Of a DNA stretch of 64,000 nt, positions 47,401 to 56,134 are shown in pieces; the stretch's first letter is position 1; each line of letters begins with the position of its first letter. The notes beneath the pieces are model-generated. The model was not told where the DNA came from, ran no database searches, and saw only the letters and a program-made list of their open reading frames with translations. The position numbers and the translations under genes are program-made. Source of the stretch: Bacillus sp. FJAT-49736 (GTDB lineage: Bacteria > Bacillota > Bacilli > Bacillales > Bacillaceae_C); NCBI RefSeq assembly GCF_018343615.1, contig NZ_JAGYPI010000001.1, forward strand, positions 1,568,960 to 1,632,959, in the 5' to 3' direction.

Positions 47401-48177
47401 CTAAATGGCATTACCTCTTTTTATGGTAATTAAATGTGTCTCAGGCTTTGCCCCCAGTCGTAAGGGCAACATACTAGTTCCGTAACCATTGCTAATTAAT
47501 AATACTGATTTCTCTTGCTTGTAAATTCCGCCTTTCTTATATGGGCTAATTCCGAGAAATCGAATTTGACCACCGTGAGTATGGCCGCTTATAATGAAGG
47601 AAATTTGATTATCTTCAGGCATTTTCGTTATTATACTTGGGTTATGACTAATTAATATTTTAAAATCGGCAAGATTTGTATTCTGCAATGCTAAATCTAG
47701 ACTGTCACTTTCCTTAGAAATATCATCTATACCCATTAGAGCAATAACGTCCCCATTTTCAGCATGAAATAAGACGGATTCATTCCGAAGCATTTTGACA
47801 TCATATTTCTGAAACAGATTTACTAATTTCGACTCCTCCACTTCATAATCATTATTTCCCCATACAAAATAAATTGGGCCAAGCTTTTTCAGCATTTGTA
47901 AATTAGCTTCTACCCGGCGAAGCGGCACCGACTTCTCGAGCAAATCCCCACCAATGATCACAAAATCTGCCTTATTTATTACTTCATCTATTATCGATTC
48001 ATGTATTTTACGGCGATGTATATCTGATATAAAGAAAATCCTCATGTCCTTAAAACCTGCAGGAAAATCCGGAAATGAAATTATTTGATGGATAACTTGA
48101 TTTAAAAACGCCTCTATAAGCATAAAGAAAATAAGGAAAACACCCAAAATAAACAACAATAAGAAGAAAGAGATCAT
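47401..48177 (-). CDS. ypbG: Membrane-anchored metallophosphoesterase YpbG
   Basis: This is a calcineurin-like phosphoesterase with an N-terminal membrane anchor (ISFFLLLFILGVFLIFFMLI). The metal-binding motifs appear in order: SDIHRR, GGDLLEK, WGNNDYE, ISHNPSI and SGHTHGGQIRF. The ATG at 48175-48177 with GGAGG five bases upstream gives 258 aa. Similar YkuE/YpbG-type proteins act near the membrane, but the substrate here is not known. Confidence 0.9.
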   Translation of the reverse strand: MISFFLLLFILGVFLIFFMLIEAFLNQVIHQIISFPDFPAGFKDMRIFFISDIHRRKIHESIIDEVINKADFVIIGGDLLEKSVPLRRVEANLQMLKKLGPIYFVWGNNDYEVEESKLVNLFQKYDVKMLRNESVLFHAENGDVIALMGIDDISKESDSLDLALQNTNLADFKILISHNPSIITKMPEDNQISFIISGHTHGGQIRFLGISPYKKGGIYKQEKSVLLISNGYGTSMLPLRLGAKPETHLITIKRGNAI

Positions 48178-48265
48178 ACTAACCTCCAAATTATCTAACA
48201 ATGGCTATATCATATCATAAACAATTTATTCGATATGACAAGGATGGAGAAAAGAATTAAAAAGT

Positions 48266-48291
48266 CAAAAAAACCTCTCAAATTTGAGAGG
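48266..48291 (-). terminator. Terminator of the CBS-domain gene
   Basis: CCTCTCAAA and TTTGAGAGG abut as a perfect palindrome, with TTTTTTT after it on the minus strand. Confidence 0.85.
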
Positions 48292-48319
48292 AAAATGTAA
48301 AACGTTTAAATCCCGGCTA

Positions 48320-48952
48320 TCAGTCCTCTACAATATGTAAAATTCTAAATCCGGAACTTTCTAACTTCGCAATGAATTTGTCAATATTACTTTTCTTTTC
48401 AATTTTTAATACGATTCTGCGGACAAGTTTATCGGTTTCATCAAATGTTACCAATGAAATAACGGATTCATGATATTGTTGAATAATGTCCGCAAGTCTC
48501 GCAATTCTTCCTTCTACTTCAACTGAGCTGAAGGCAATTCTAACTCCCGGTTTATGGATTCCAAATGCACTTTGAAATTGTTCCAGTACATCAAAGCGAG
48601 TGACAATTCCAAGAAATGTATTTTGCTCATCTACAACTGCTAATAACGGGAAGTCTTTAAGATCAACAAGAGTTTCTTCGAAAATCTCATCTCCATTTAA
48701 AAATTTATCTTGATGTGTTGCAATATCCTTCACTTTTTTAACCCGAAGAAATTCCTCTTTTGTAATATTGGATTCATAGTAATTTTTGTAAATATGGTAA
48801 TGAGTTATGACACCAGCATATTTATCCCCATCTAAGACTGGAATACAATCTATCCCGCGACTTTCTAAAAGATTAAGTGCCGCTTCCACAGAATCCTCTA
48901 TATTCACAATAATACAACGATGTTTTGGAATCATAATGCTTTTTGCAAACAT
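48320..48952 (-). CDS. CBS-pair protein with C-terminal ACT-like region
   Basis: This 210-aa cytosolic protein has two CBS motifs (about residues 8-60 with SRGIDCIPVLDGDKYAGVITH, and 72-130 with FPLLAVVDEQNTFLGIVTRFDVL), which usually bind adenine nucleotides. A C-terminal region (VEGRIARLADIIQQ ... IVLKIEKKSNIDKFIAKLE) resembles an ACT domain. The layout recalls AcuB and the CbpA-type c-di-AMP-binding proteins, but the ligand cannot be read here. It is monocistronic and divergent from cotJA. Confidence 0.75.
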   Translation of the reverse strand: MFAKSIMIPKHRCIIVNIEDSVEAALNLLESRGIDCIPVLDGDKYAGVITHYHIYKNYYESNITKEEFLRVKKVKDIATHQDKFLNGDEIFEETLVDLKDFPLLAVVDEQNTFLGIVTRFDVLEQFQSAFGIHKPGVRIAFSSVEVEGRIARLADIIQQYHESVISLVTFDETDKLVRRIVLKIEKKSNIDKFIAKLESSGFRILHIVED

Positions 48953-49075
48953 ATTATCACCTCAAGAAATTTTATATATAATTATATTTCAACAAAATTC
49001 GATAAATTCCTTTATTTCAAAAAAATATTTTACAATCATCCGTTAAAATTAATGACATTTATTCAATTAGCAATC

Positions 49076-49083
49076 CATACACT
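49076..49083 (+). promoter_or_regulatory. Probable sigma-E -10 of cotJABC
   Basis: CATACACT matches the sigma-E -10 consensus CATACAMT at all positions, 30 bp before the cotJA ATG. The -35 region (near 49055) is weak. B. subtilis cotJ is sigma-E controlled. Confidence 0.55.
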
Positions 49084-49112
49084 TATATATAAATGCATAA
49101 GGAGGCGAACCA

Positions 49113-49331
49113 ATGTCTACAAATTATAAAAGCTATAAACCATTTGTCAGTCCCTATGATCCGTGCGAACCAATTCTAGAAAAAACATATTCCACTCCGC
49201 CGCATCTTTACCTTGGATTTCAACCACCTAATTTACCTCAATTCTCTCCGTTAGAGGCGTTAAAAAAAGGAACACTATGGCAGCCACTATATGATCCGTA
49301 TTATAGCCCGTATGAAAGAGCAAGGGAGTGA
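49113..49331 (+). CDS. cotJA: Spore coat-associated protein CotJA
   Basis: This 72-aa Pro/Tyr-rich protein (YDPCEPILEKTYSTPPHLYLGFQPPNL ... PLYDPYYSPYERARE, read in parts) is the CotJA family, which assembles into the spore coat with CotJC. The ATG follows AAGGAGGCG. It is the first gene of cotJABC, with cotJB starting 7 bp after its stop. Confidence 0.93.
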   Translation: MSTNYKSYKPFVSPYDPCEPILEKTYSTPPHLYLGFQPPNLPQFSPLEALKKGTLWQPLYDPYYSPYERARE

Positions 49332-49338
49332 AATCATT

Positions 49339-49599
49339 ATGAAAGAACTTTCACCTGAATATTATCAAATGCTTGAAGAACTCCAAGCAATTGACTTTGC
49401 TATTGTGGAACTGACACTTTATTTAGATACTCATCCTGGTGATCAAGAAGCAATACAACAATATAATATGCTTATTAAACAAAGAAAACCGTTAAAAAAA
49501 GAGTTTGAAAAACGCTTCGGGTCATTAACTAGCTTTGGATACAGCTATTCACATTATCCATGGGATTGGAAAGAGGCTCCTTGGCCATGGCAAGTATAG
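49339..49599 (+). CDS. cotJB: Spore coat protein CotJB
   Basis: CotJB helps CotJA and CotJC enter the coat. The product (86 aa) has MLEELQAIDFAIVELTLYLDTHP and an aromatic C-terminus with HYPWDWKEAPWPW. The ATG at 49339 after GGGAGTG with eight-base spacing is chosen; a 16-codon longer form would overlap cotJA. Confidence 0.93.
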   Translation: MKELSPEYYQMLEELQAIDFAIVELTLYLDTHPGDQEAIQQYNMLIKQRKPLKKEFEKRFGSLTSFGYSYSHYPWDWKEAPWPWQV

Positions 49600-49630
49600 C
49601 ATTTTTTATTCGAAGGAGTGAATGATTAAA

Positions 49631-50200
49631 ATGTGGGTATATGAAAAAAAATTACAGTATCCAGTTAGAGTCAGCACATGCAACCCGATGCTTGCTAAAT
49701 TACTCATAGAACAGTATGGAGGGGCTGACGGAGAGTTAGCAGCCGCATTGCGTTATCTAAACCAACGCTATACTATTCCCGATAAAGTGATTGGTTTATT
49801 GAATGATATTGGGACAGAAGAATTTGCTCATTTAGAGATGATCGCAACGATGGTGTACAAATTAACGAAGGATGCAACACCTGATCAATTAAAAAAGGCA
49901 GGTCTTGATTCGCATTATGTAGATCATGACTCCGCATTATTCTATCATAATGCTGCAGGAGTTCCTTTCACTGCAACTTATATTCAAGCAAAGGGTGATC
50001 CAATTACTGATCTATATGAAGATATCGCAGCAGAAGAAAAGGCTCGTGCCACCTATCAATGGATTATTAATATGAGTGATGATCCAGACCTTAATGATGG
50101 ACTTCGCTTTCTAAGAGAAAGAGAAATAATTCATTCTCAGCGTTTTCGTGAAGCAGTTGAAATAATCAAGGAAGATAGAGGCAAGAAACAATTTTTTTAA
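49631..50200 (+). CDS. cotJC: Spore coat protein CotJC, manganese catalase family
   Basis: CotJC is a ferritin-like Mn-catalase homologue in the inner coat. The di-metal ligands are in GADGELAAALRYLNQRY, GTEEFAHLEMIATM, AAEEKARATYQWI and REREIIHSQRFREA. The ATG at 49631 after AAGGAGTG gives 189 aa as in B. subtilis; an ATG three codons earlier is too close to the site. It ends 5 bp from the convergent ypbF with no terminator between. Confidence 0.94.
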   Translation: MWVYEKKLQYPVRVSTCNPMLAKLLIEQYGGADGELAAALRYLNQRYTIPDKVIGLLNDIGTEEFAHLEMIATMVYKLTKDATPDQLKKAGLDSHYVDHDSALFYHNAAGVPFTATYIQAKGDPITDLYEDIAAEEKARATYQWIINMSDDPDLNDGLRFLREREIIHSQRFREAVEIIKEDRGKKQFF

Positions 50201-50204
50201 TCAT

Positions 50205-50660
50205 CTATTTCGCCTCATGGTATAAATTAATATCATACTTAGCCTTCATCATTTCAAATATTTCGTGTCGGGTCTTCCAAGCCTCATCTTTCCATAGATC
50301 TTTGCTTCGATCGATGATTTCACAACGCAGCTCATGATATTCCTTTTCATACTTCTCTTTTTTATCATAAAGCACTTTTGTTGCCCCTAAAAAGAACACA
50401 GCAATAAAAAGCAATAGCATATGGAATTGATTATTGAACACAATGGAAAAAATATCATAGAATGAGTACGAATAAGGCTTTAGTATTAAGTGATACATGA
50501 GATAAATAGTAATAAAGCAGTAGAATACACTAATCCACAAAAAAAGAAAATGATAGTTTTTGTATCTCTCAAATTTCCTTTTCTTGTTTACTACATTTTG
50601 CAGCATTTGTTTGGTTGCTTTATCTGTTTTATTACTTAAATTAATAATGGATGAATCCAT
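50205..50660 (-). CDS. ypbF: Membrane protein YpbF (DUF2663)
   Basis: This protein of about 151 aa has two transmembrane helices (FLFLWISVFYCFITIYLMYH and MLLLFIAVFFLGATKVLY), a basic N-terminal segment (NKKRKFERYKNY) and a charged C-terminal helix. It fits YpbF by place between cotJ/gud genes and ypbE. Function is unknown. The ATG at 50658-50660 is preferred because the longer start has no ribosome site. Confidence 0.78.
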   Translation of the reverse strand: MDSSIINLSNKTDKATKQMLQNVVNKKRKFERYKNYHFLFLWISVFYCFITIYLMYHLILKPYSYSFYDIFSIVFNNQFHMLLLFIAVFFLGATKVLYDKKEKYEKEYHELRCEIIDRSKDLWKDEAWKTRHEIFEMMKAKYDINLYHEAK

Positions 50661-50731
50661 GAGTACACAACCCTCCATACCATTATTTTCTTACTTCTAA
50701 GATATGAGGTTGTCCAATGAACTATGTCATT

Positions 50732-50783
50732 AAAATAAAAAAGAACGTCTGCTTTTCAAGCTTATGAAAAACAGACGCTCTTT
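50732..50783. terminator. Terminator between ypbE and ypbF
   Basis: AAAGAACGTCTG and CAGACGCTCTTT pair across a loop, with T-rich sequence on both sides, so it can act in either direction. Confidence 0.75.
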
Positions 50784-51461
50784 TTATTTTGATAATGGTA
50801 TTTGCAAAGTTTCTCCTACCTTAATTTCATTATTTACTATATGATTTTGTTCGATTATTTTTTCTATCCCCGCTTGGGAGTGATAATACTTCATGGAAAT
50901 GCTAAATAATGTTTCATTTGGTTCAACAATATGGTTTACCAATTGTGGCTGTTCCTTACTCGAATTATTAGAATCTACTGTTTCATCATTACCATATTTA
51001 TTGTTTTGGTCATTTACTTCGACGGCAGATGATACTTTCGTTTCTGCATGAGATGGAATGTCATTTGAATATGAGCCAGATTCTGAAATCTTGTCCTCAT
51101 TTTCTGTTTGTTCCATATGCTGATCCTGTATTGGATTATGAGAAACTGTATCATCCCTACTCGTATCATATAAAATTTCCTCGCCACCAGTTGGCGTTGA
51201 TTTATTTACATAAGATGAAGACTGTTGAGAGAAATATGTATAAGCAGCAATAGTACTAACTGGTAAAAGAATAAAAAAGGTTAAAAGTACTTTTAACAAC
51301 GGAAATCTGGAGCCTTTTTTCTTTTTCTTCTTTTTTGAATGATACAATTCCATTCGAGATGGCAATGCCGATTCTACAACCTCATTAACATCAGGATCTA
51401 TTGTTTTATCTAATTTTTGTTTTTTCTTTTCAACTTGTTCGTAATAGGTTTCTGTATACAT
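50784..51461 (-). CDS. ypbE: LysM-domain membrane protein YpbE
   Basis: This is a type II membrane protein: a cytoplasmic basic N-terminus (SKKKKKKKGSR), one transmembrane helix (LLKVLLTFFILLPVSTIAAY) and an acidic low-complexity linker come first. A C-terminal LysM domain follows from residue 178 or so (HIVEPNETLFSISMKYYHS ... GETLQIPL) that should bind peptidoglycan. It has 225 aa. It starts 14 bp after ypbD. Its exact role is unknown. Confidence 0.87.
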   Translation of the reverse strand: MYTETYYEQVEKKKQKLDKTIDPDVNEVVESALPSRMELYHSKKKKKKKGSRFPLLKVLLTFFILLPVSTIAAYTYFSQQSSSYVNKSTPTGGEEILYDTSRDDTVSHNPIQDQHMEQTENEDKISESGSYSNDIPSHAETKVSSAVEVNDQNNKYGNDETVDSNNSSKEQPQLVNHIVEPNETLFSISMKYYHSQAGIEKIIEQNHIVNNEIKVGETLQIPLSK

Positions 51462-51474
51462 AATGTCCCCCCAT

Positions 51475-52056
51475 TCATCGTTTCATTCGATATTTCATTG
51501 CGATTCCTAATAATAAGTCAATAATGAAATGCATGCTGATTGTGGTAAGCAAGTGATGATTCGACCACTCATACACAATGCCAATCCAGAAACTAAGAAT
51601 TACAATATTAAGAATGAGAAACCAATGTCCCCAATAGCGTATATGCACCAAGGCAAATATAATACTCGCTGCAATTATCCCAAAATGGGTTTGGATTACC
51701 CCTCGAAATAAGATTTCTTCACTAAAAGCAATTAAGATGGTTAAACCAATTATCTCCATAATAGAGCGGTCTTGAAAAATCCTTTCATTAATTCCGCCAT
51801 CATCATAAAATCTGTCCGGCAATACCTTCATAAAGATTAAATCCAGTAATACAATAAGAACTCCGTTTGTGATTCCTATTAAATATATAGACGAATCAAA
51901 TCGAAAAAGGTTGAAAAAAGCAGAGAAATCTTTAAATAAAAATATACCTAATAACACCGAAATCGTTAATAGGACTAATTGAGTAGTTACAAGATGAAAC
52001 GTTAATTCTTTTTTAGAGAGCTGTTGAATAATGTTCGCTTGATTCCACTTTTTCAT
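51475..52056 (-). CDS. ypbD: CPBP-family intramembrane metalloprotease YpbD
   Basis: This polytopic membrane protein is related to CAAX proteases and bacteriocin-processing enzymes. The conserved motifs are EEILFRGVIQTHFG, FALVHIRYWGHW and TISMHFIIDLLLG, with Glu and His residues in place. The ATG at 52054-52056 gives 193 aa. An ATG three codons earlier overlaps the recQ-type stop, and the reading frame is open still further into that gene. Substrate is unknown. Confidence 0.83.
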   Translation of the reverse strand: MKKWNQANIIQQLSKKELTFHLVTTQLVLLTISVLLGIFLFKDFSAFFNLFRFDSSIYLIGITNGVLIVLLDLIFMKVLPDRFYDDGGINERIFQDRSIMEIIGLTILIAFSEEILFRGVIQTHFGIIAASIIFALVHIRYWGHWFLILNIVILSFWIGIVYEWSNHHLLTTISMHFIIDLLLGIAMKYRMKR

Positions 52057-52064
52057 GTAAAACA

Positions 52065-53510
52065 TCACTTTCTTAATAATATTTTTTTCAGCGTTGTTTC
52101 CCAAGGCTCCCATTTCTCTGAGTTTTCATCTAACTCATTTCCATCATAAAGATGCAAAGATAAACCGCAATTGTCACAACACTTTTCCACAATGGCTCCT
52201 AAACTTTCTTGAAAATAGCAAAGTATCTCATTTCTTCTGCAAAGCTTTGATTGTATCCAACTTTCCATTTGCCAAATTTTTTGCAATTTATATTGCATGC
52301 GTTGATCCCGAACTTTTTTTAACCTTTTCGTTTGTTCTAACAAAGATTTTGTGTTGGAATAATAAAATTGCAAAAATCGGAGCTGAGTTTCAGAAAAATC
52401 ATCTATGTTTTGTTTCTTAGGGTCACTCATGCTTTCTAAGAACAAATCTATTTGATCATCAGTTGGCAATTCACGCTCTATTAATTGGATAGGAAGCTGA
52501 ACGTCCCCCGGGCAATTCAATAATATAGCAATACTATCCTCCCCATCCCTCCCTGCTCTACCTATCTCCTGCAAATACGATTCCAAGCTCTGAGGCATAT
52601 GGAAGTGAATGACAAAACGAATATTTGCTTTATTTACCCCCATTCCAAAAGCACTCGTAGCACATATAATATCCAGTTCATCGTATAGAAATTGCTGTTG
52701 TATCAGCATTCTCTGCTCTTGATCCATACCCCCATGATATGCTGCAGTCCTATACGCCCCATTCTGCCTTAGAATTAGGGCAACCTCTTCGGAAACCTTT
52801 TTACTGGAAAAATAAATAATCCCCGGTTTCTGTAGTTTCTTTATTAGTTTTATTACTTGACTAACTTTATCCTCATAACTTTGTGCATTTTGAATAAATA
52901 ACCCAATATTGGACCTGTCGACCGAATAAATACATTCCTTTACCTCCGACAATTCCAACAAGTTAATTATGTCATGACGTACTTCTTTCGTAGCCGTAGC
53001 AGTAAGTGCAAGTGTAGTTGGATTCCCCAACTGTTTCCTTACCTCTCCTAGTCGCATATAATCAGGGCGGAAGTCATAACCCCACTGAGATATACAATGG
53101 GCTTCATCAATTACAAACAGAGAAACATTAATCTTTTTACAATAGTCAAGTATATACGGAATAGAAAGCATTTCCGGTGAAATATAAATAAATTTATAGT
53201 GTTGCAGTGATTTTAAAATATGCTGTCGTTCCCTTACCGAAAGAAAGGAGTTTAAAGCTGCCACTCTTTTTTCACCTAGCATTTTCATTTGCTCTACTTG
53301 ATCCTGCATAAGTGAAAGAAGAGGTGAAATGATTAAAACAGTTCCGTTCAATATATAACCCGGAAGCTGATAACATAGTGATTTACCAGTTCCAGTTGGT
53401 AACATTGCCATTGTATGTTGACCATTTAAAACAGATAAAATTACTTCTTCCTGACCGGGCCGGAATGTGTCAAAACGAAAATATTTCTGTAATGCATCAT
53501 ATATATTCAT
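52065..53510 (-). CDS. recS: RecQ-family ATP-dependent DNA helicase
   Basis: This 481-aa 3'-5' helicase has motif I LPTGTGKSLCYQLP, motif II DEAHCISQWGYDFRPDY, motif III LTATATKEVRHDI, motif V CATSAFGMGVNKANIRFVIH and motif VI QEIGRAGRDG. A short Cys-containing zinc region (CCDNCGL) ends it, and no HRDC domain follows, matching B. subtilis RecS rather than the longer RecQ. It is 8 bp after ypbB, with which it is coexpressed. Confidence 0.93.
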   Translation of the reverse strand: MNIYDALQKYFRFDTFRPGQEEVILSVLNGQHTMAMLPTGTGKSLCYQLPGYILNGTVLIISPLLSLMQDQVEQMKMLGEKRVAALNSFLSVRERQHILKSLQHYKFIYISPEMLSIPYILDYCKKINVSLFVIDEAHCISQWGYDFRPDYMRLGEVRKQLGNPTTLALTATATKEVRHDIINLLELSEVKECIYSVDRSNIGLFIQNAQSYEDKVSQVIKLIKKLQKPGIIYFSSKKVSEEVALILRQNGAYRTAAYHGGMDQEQRMLIQQQFLYDELDIICATSAFGMGVNKANIRFVIHFHMPQSLESYLQEIGRAGRDGEDSIAILLNCPGDVQLPIQLIERELPTDDQIDLFLESMSDPKKQNIDDFSETQLRFLQFYYSNTKSLLEQTKRLKKVRDQRMQYKLQKIWQMESWIQSKLCRRNEILCYFQESLGAIVEKCCDNCGLSLHLYDGNELDENSEKWEPWETTLKKILLRK

Positions 53511-53517
53511 CTATGGA

Positions 53518-54561
53518 TCACCTGTTTTTTGCCAAAGCTAATCTAATTTGAAAGTAGGAAACTCTATTTATCTGGTCCTTTATTGGTTTAAGTTTTTGCA
53601 TACCGATGTTATCTGCGATCGCTAAAATTTCAGCCTCCGTTTTTGAATCAATGAAAGGATTAGTATTGAAATCAGGAGTACTTAAAGCGATTTCGATAAT
53701 ATGATCTTGAATAGTACTTTCCTTCAAATTTCGAATTCTTGATATTTCTGCAATTGAATAATTTTTTAATAGAAGCTCATATGTTTCAAAGGTTGATTTT
53801 GTCATCGAAAAAGGCTTATAAGTATCCTGGATGATGGAAAACAATAGTGGGTAAGAGGCTTTGTTTTCTGAAATGTGTTCCATTACATAATGCAGCAGAT
53901 TTACATAGCGGAACCAATATTCTGTCACATCCATTTCAAGCTGGTTAGCGCTTTGTTCAACCGTTTTCCCAATATGTTTATAACCCGTTAATCTCATAAC
54001 TATGATTTCCGGACGTTCCGGAGGATTATTTGATAAAAGTAAATGTAGTTCTGTAAAAAGAGATTCTGCCAACAAATCCTTCAACTTATTATGATTATTC
54101 AAAAACTGTTTAACCCATCTTAATATCCCATTATCTCTAGTAACGGGATAATAAAATCGGTTTTTGTTGATGAGATTGGATAATACTTGAATAATGATTA
54201 CTAACCTATTCCAAAAAGTAAAAGAATGCTCCTGATATTTCAATCCATTTAAATAAGCAGGAAAAGAATGGATTGCAAAGAATACCTCGAGCTGATTTTC
54301 ACCTTGCTCTGTAAGAAAATAACGTTTATTTGAATGTAAAATGATAAATGATTTATCAGCTAGAGATTCGAGAGAAATGTCAAAATCTCTTCGAGTTAAA
54401 TGAGGAAATGTATAGAATAATATATCTAACTGATAAAGATAAGCATCTTGTATTGTCTGACTTGACTTTTTTCCTTTTAATAAATGAAATACGGAGTAAA
54501 CTGTCCGCTCACCTTTTAATTTTTTTAAAGCCCATAATATAATTGCTTCTAAAAAAGTCAT
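53518..54561 (-). CDS. ypbB: Helix-turn-helix protein YpbB, partner of RecS
   Basis: This 347-aa protein is mainly helical with a C-terminal helix-turn-helix (YSIAEISRIRNLKESTIQDHIIEIALSTPDF), the HTH_40 type found next to or fused with RecQ helicases. In some bacteria this domain replaces the HRDC domain of RecQ. It starts the ypbB-recS pair, divergent from fer. Confidence 0.85.
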   Translation of the reverse strand: MTFLEAIILWALKKLKGERTVYSVFHLLKGKKSSQTIQDAYLYQLDILFYTFPHLTRRDFDISLESLADKSFIILHSNKRYFLTEQGENQLEVFFAIHSFPAYLNGLKYQEHSFTFWNRLVIIIQVLSNLINKNRFYYPVTRDNGILRWVKQFLNNHNKLKDLLAESLFTELHLLLSNNPPERPEIIVMRLTGYKHIGKTVEQSANQLEMDVTEYWFRYVNLLHYVMEHISENKASYPLLFSIIQDTYKPFSMTKSTFETYELLLKNYSIAEISRIRNLKESTIQDHIIEIALSTPDFNTNPFIDSKTEAEILAIADNIGMQKLKPIKDQINRVSYFQIRLALAKNR

Positions 54562-54668
54562 AGCTCCTACACCTTATGTCTTTTTATGTCTAATTTTAGC
54601 ATATAAAGTAGCGGTATTTCATAAATTATGAATTATTTTAGAAGAATTTCAATTGATGACCTTTTTTA

Positions 54669-54697
54669 TTGAAATGTAGGTTATGGAGTCTTAGAAT
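54669..54697 (+). promoter_or_regulatory. Sigma-A promoter of fer
   Basis: TTGAAA (54669-54674), a 17-bp spacer and TAGAAT (54692-54697), about 75 bp before the ATG. Confidence 0.65.
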
Positions 54698-54758
54698 GTA
54701 ATAGGGTAAATAATTATTCTTTCTATCACTTTTGAAATGGATATAGATAATTTTTTAG

Positions 54759-55020
<262 letters not shown>

Positions 55021-55022
<2 letters not shown>

Positions 55023-55202
55023 ATAGAACAAATGCGCAGGGCGCCTTGGACCTTGTGTATGGATGAGTGAAATTGGACTTCTAATTTCACTTGGTGAAAT
55101 TGGACTTCTAATTTCACTTGTAATTTCACTTAGAGCTAGACGTAGATCATTTTTATAAAAGTTAACCTCAAGGTTGAATTTTATAAATTCCCTAAGCAGT
55201 AA
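55021..55202 (+). repeat. Family A element, copy 4: head, two hairpin units, tail
   Basis: It starts at the fer stop: AACAAATGCGC, GGCGCCTTGG and GTATGGATGAGTG. Units are 55067-55093 and 55094-55120 with arms GTGAAATT and AATTTCAC, plus a third half unit. The tail GAGCTAGACGTAGATC runs to TAAGCA as in copy 3. It lies between convergent fer and ribU, before the shared terminator. Confidence 0.85.
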
Positions 55203-55234
55203 AAAAACAAGCATGAAATTCATGCTTGTTTTTA
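55203..55234. terminator. Bidirectional terminator between fer and ribU
   Basis: AAACAAGCATGAA and TTCATGCTTGTTT form a long stem with A- and T-tracts outside, directly after the family A tail. Confidence 0.85.
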
Positions 55235-55237
55235 TTA

Positions 55238-55795
55238 TTACTTCACCAACGAATTCTTTTCCAGCCAATTTTGAAGTCGGACGAAAAGCAGCATAAAAAG
55301 AATCGTGATGGATATGCCTTTTAAAATATTGAATGGTAATACCGCAGCTATAACGTATCCTTTTGGAAGCTCATAATGCATTAATGCTAAATAAGCTGGC
55401 AAAATGACAAAATAATTTAAAACACTCATTAGTATGGCCAAAATTACCGTTCCCACTATAAGACCAATCGTCATGCCCCTCTTTGTTTTATTGTACTTAT
55501 ATACATAGTAAGTAGGTAAAACAAAGAAGATACCCGATAAAAGATTAGCAAAATGGCCAATTGGAATACCAGTTTCGCTTCCCGAGATAAAGTAATCAAG
55601 AATATTTTTGATTACTTCCACAATGATAGCTGATATCGGCCCAAATAGCAGTGCTGCAATTAAAGCCGGAATATCACTAAAATCAATGGTTAAAAAGGAT
55701 GAAAATGGCGTTGGAATTTTTATAAGCATCAGTACGAACGCCAAGCTGCTTAGTAATGCAATACTAACAAAAGTTCTAAGTTTCTTGCTTTGCAA
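55238..55795 (-). CDS. ribU: Riboflavin transporter, ECF S-component RibU
   Basis: RibU (YpaA in B. subtilis) is the substrate-binding membrane unit that imports riboflavin with the shared ECF energizing module. The 185-aa protein has about six hydrophobic segments and the family pattern IDFSDIPALIAALLFGPISAI near residue 40. The start is TTG at 55793-55795 after GAGAGG. An FMN riboswitch and a terminator lie in its leader, which supports the assignment strongly. Confidence 0.95.
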   Translation of the reverse strand: MQSKKLRTFVSIALLSSLAFVLMLIKIPTPFSSFLTIDFSDIPALIAALLFGPISAIIVEVIKNILDYFISGSETGIPIGHFANLLSGIFFVLPTYYVYKYNKTKRGMTIGLIVGTVILAILMSVLNYFVILPAYLALMHYELPKGYVIAAVLPFNILKGISITILFMLLFVRLQNWLEKNSLVK

Positions 55796-55851
55796 TTTTC
55801 CTCTCTCCTTTTGAGATTCACCTCAAGAAACGAAGAAAGGTTGCCACATAC

Positions 55852-55886
55852 CAAAATAAAACCCCCAAAGAAATGATCTTTGAGGG
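55852..55886 (-). terminator. Attenuator hairpin of the ribU leader
   Basis: On the minus strand CCCTCAAAGA pairs with TTCTTTGGGGG, followed by TTTTATTTT, between the FMN aptamer and the ribU start. With FMN bound this hairpin should form and stop transcription. Confidence 0.8.
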
Positions 55887-55944
55887 AGATTGTAAGGCAT
55901 GCTCAAATAGGCATTCAAAAATATGTATTTTGAATACTAGACAA

Positions 55945-56085
55945 CCTTCATCTTCTCCCATCCAGACTTTACTGTCGGCTTTGGAATCTCACCAAATCCT
56001 GCCAAATACAGGCTCGCGGGCTTAGAAGCACACAGTGCTTCATCACCGCCGGTCGGGAATTTCACCCAGCCCCGAAGATGAACCA
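55945..56085 (-). ncRNA. FMN riboswitch (RFN element)
   Basis: The minus strand shows the conserved RFN blocks in order: CATCTTCGGGGC, GGGTGAAATTCCCGACCGGC, AGCCCGCGAG, GGCAGGATTTGGTGAGATTC, AAGCCGACAGT and AGTCTGGATGGGAGAAGATG. The closing stem P1 pairs GTTCATCTTC with GAAGATGAAG. It senses FMN and controls ribU. Confidence 0.97.
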
Positions 56086-56134
56086 TATTAAATTCATTAT
56101 TTATTATATATTAATAACATCATTTTGTGAAGTT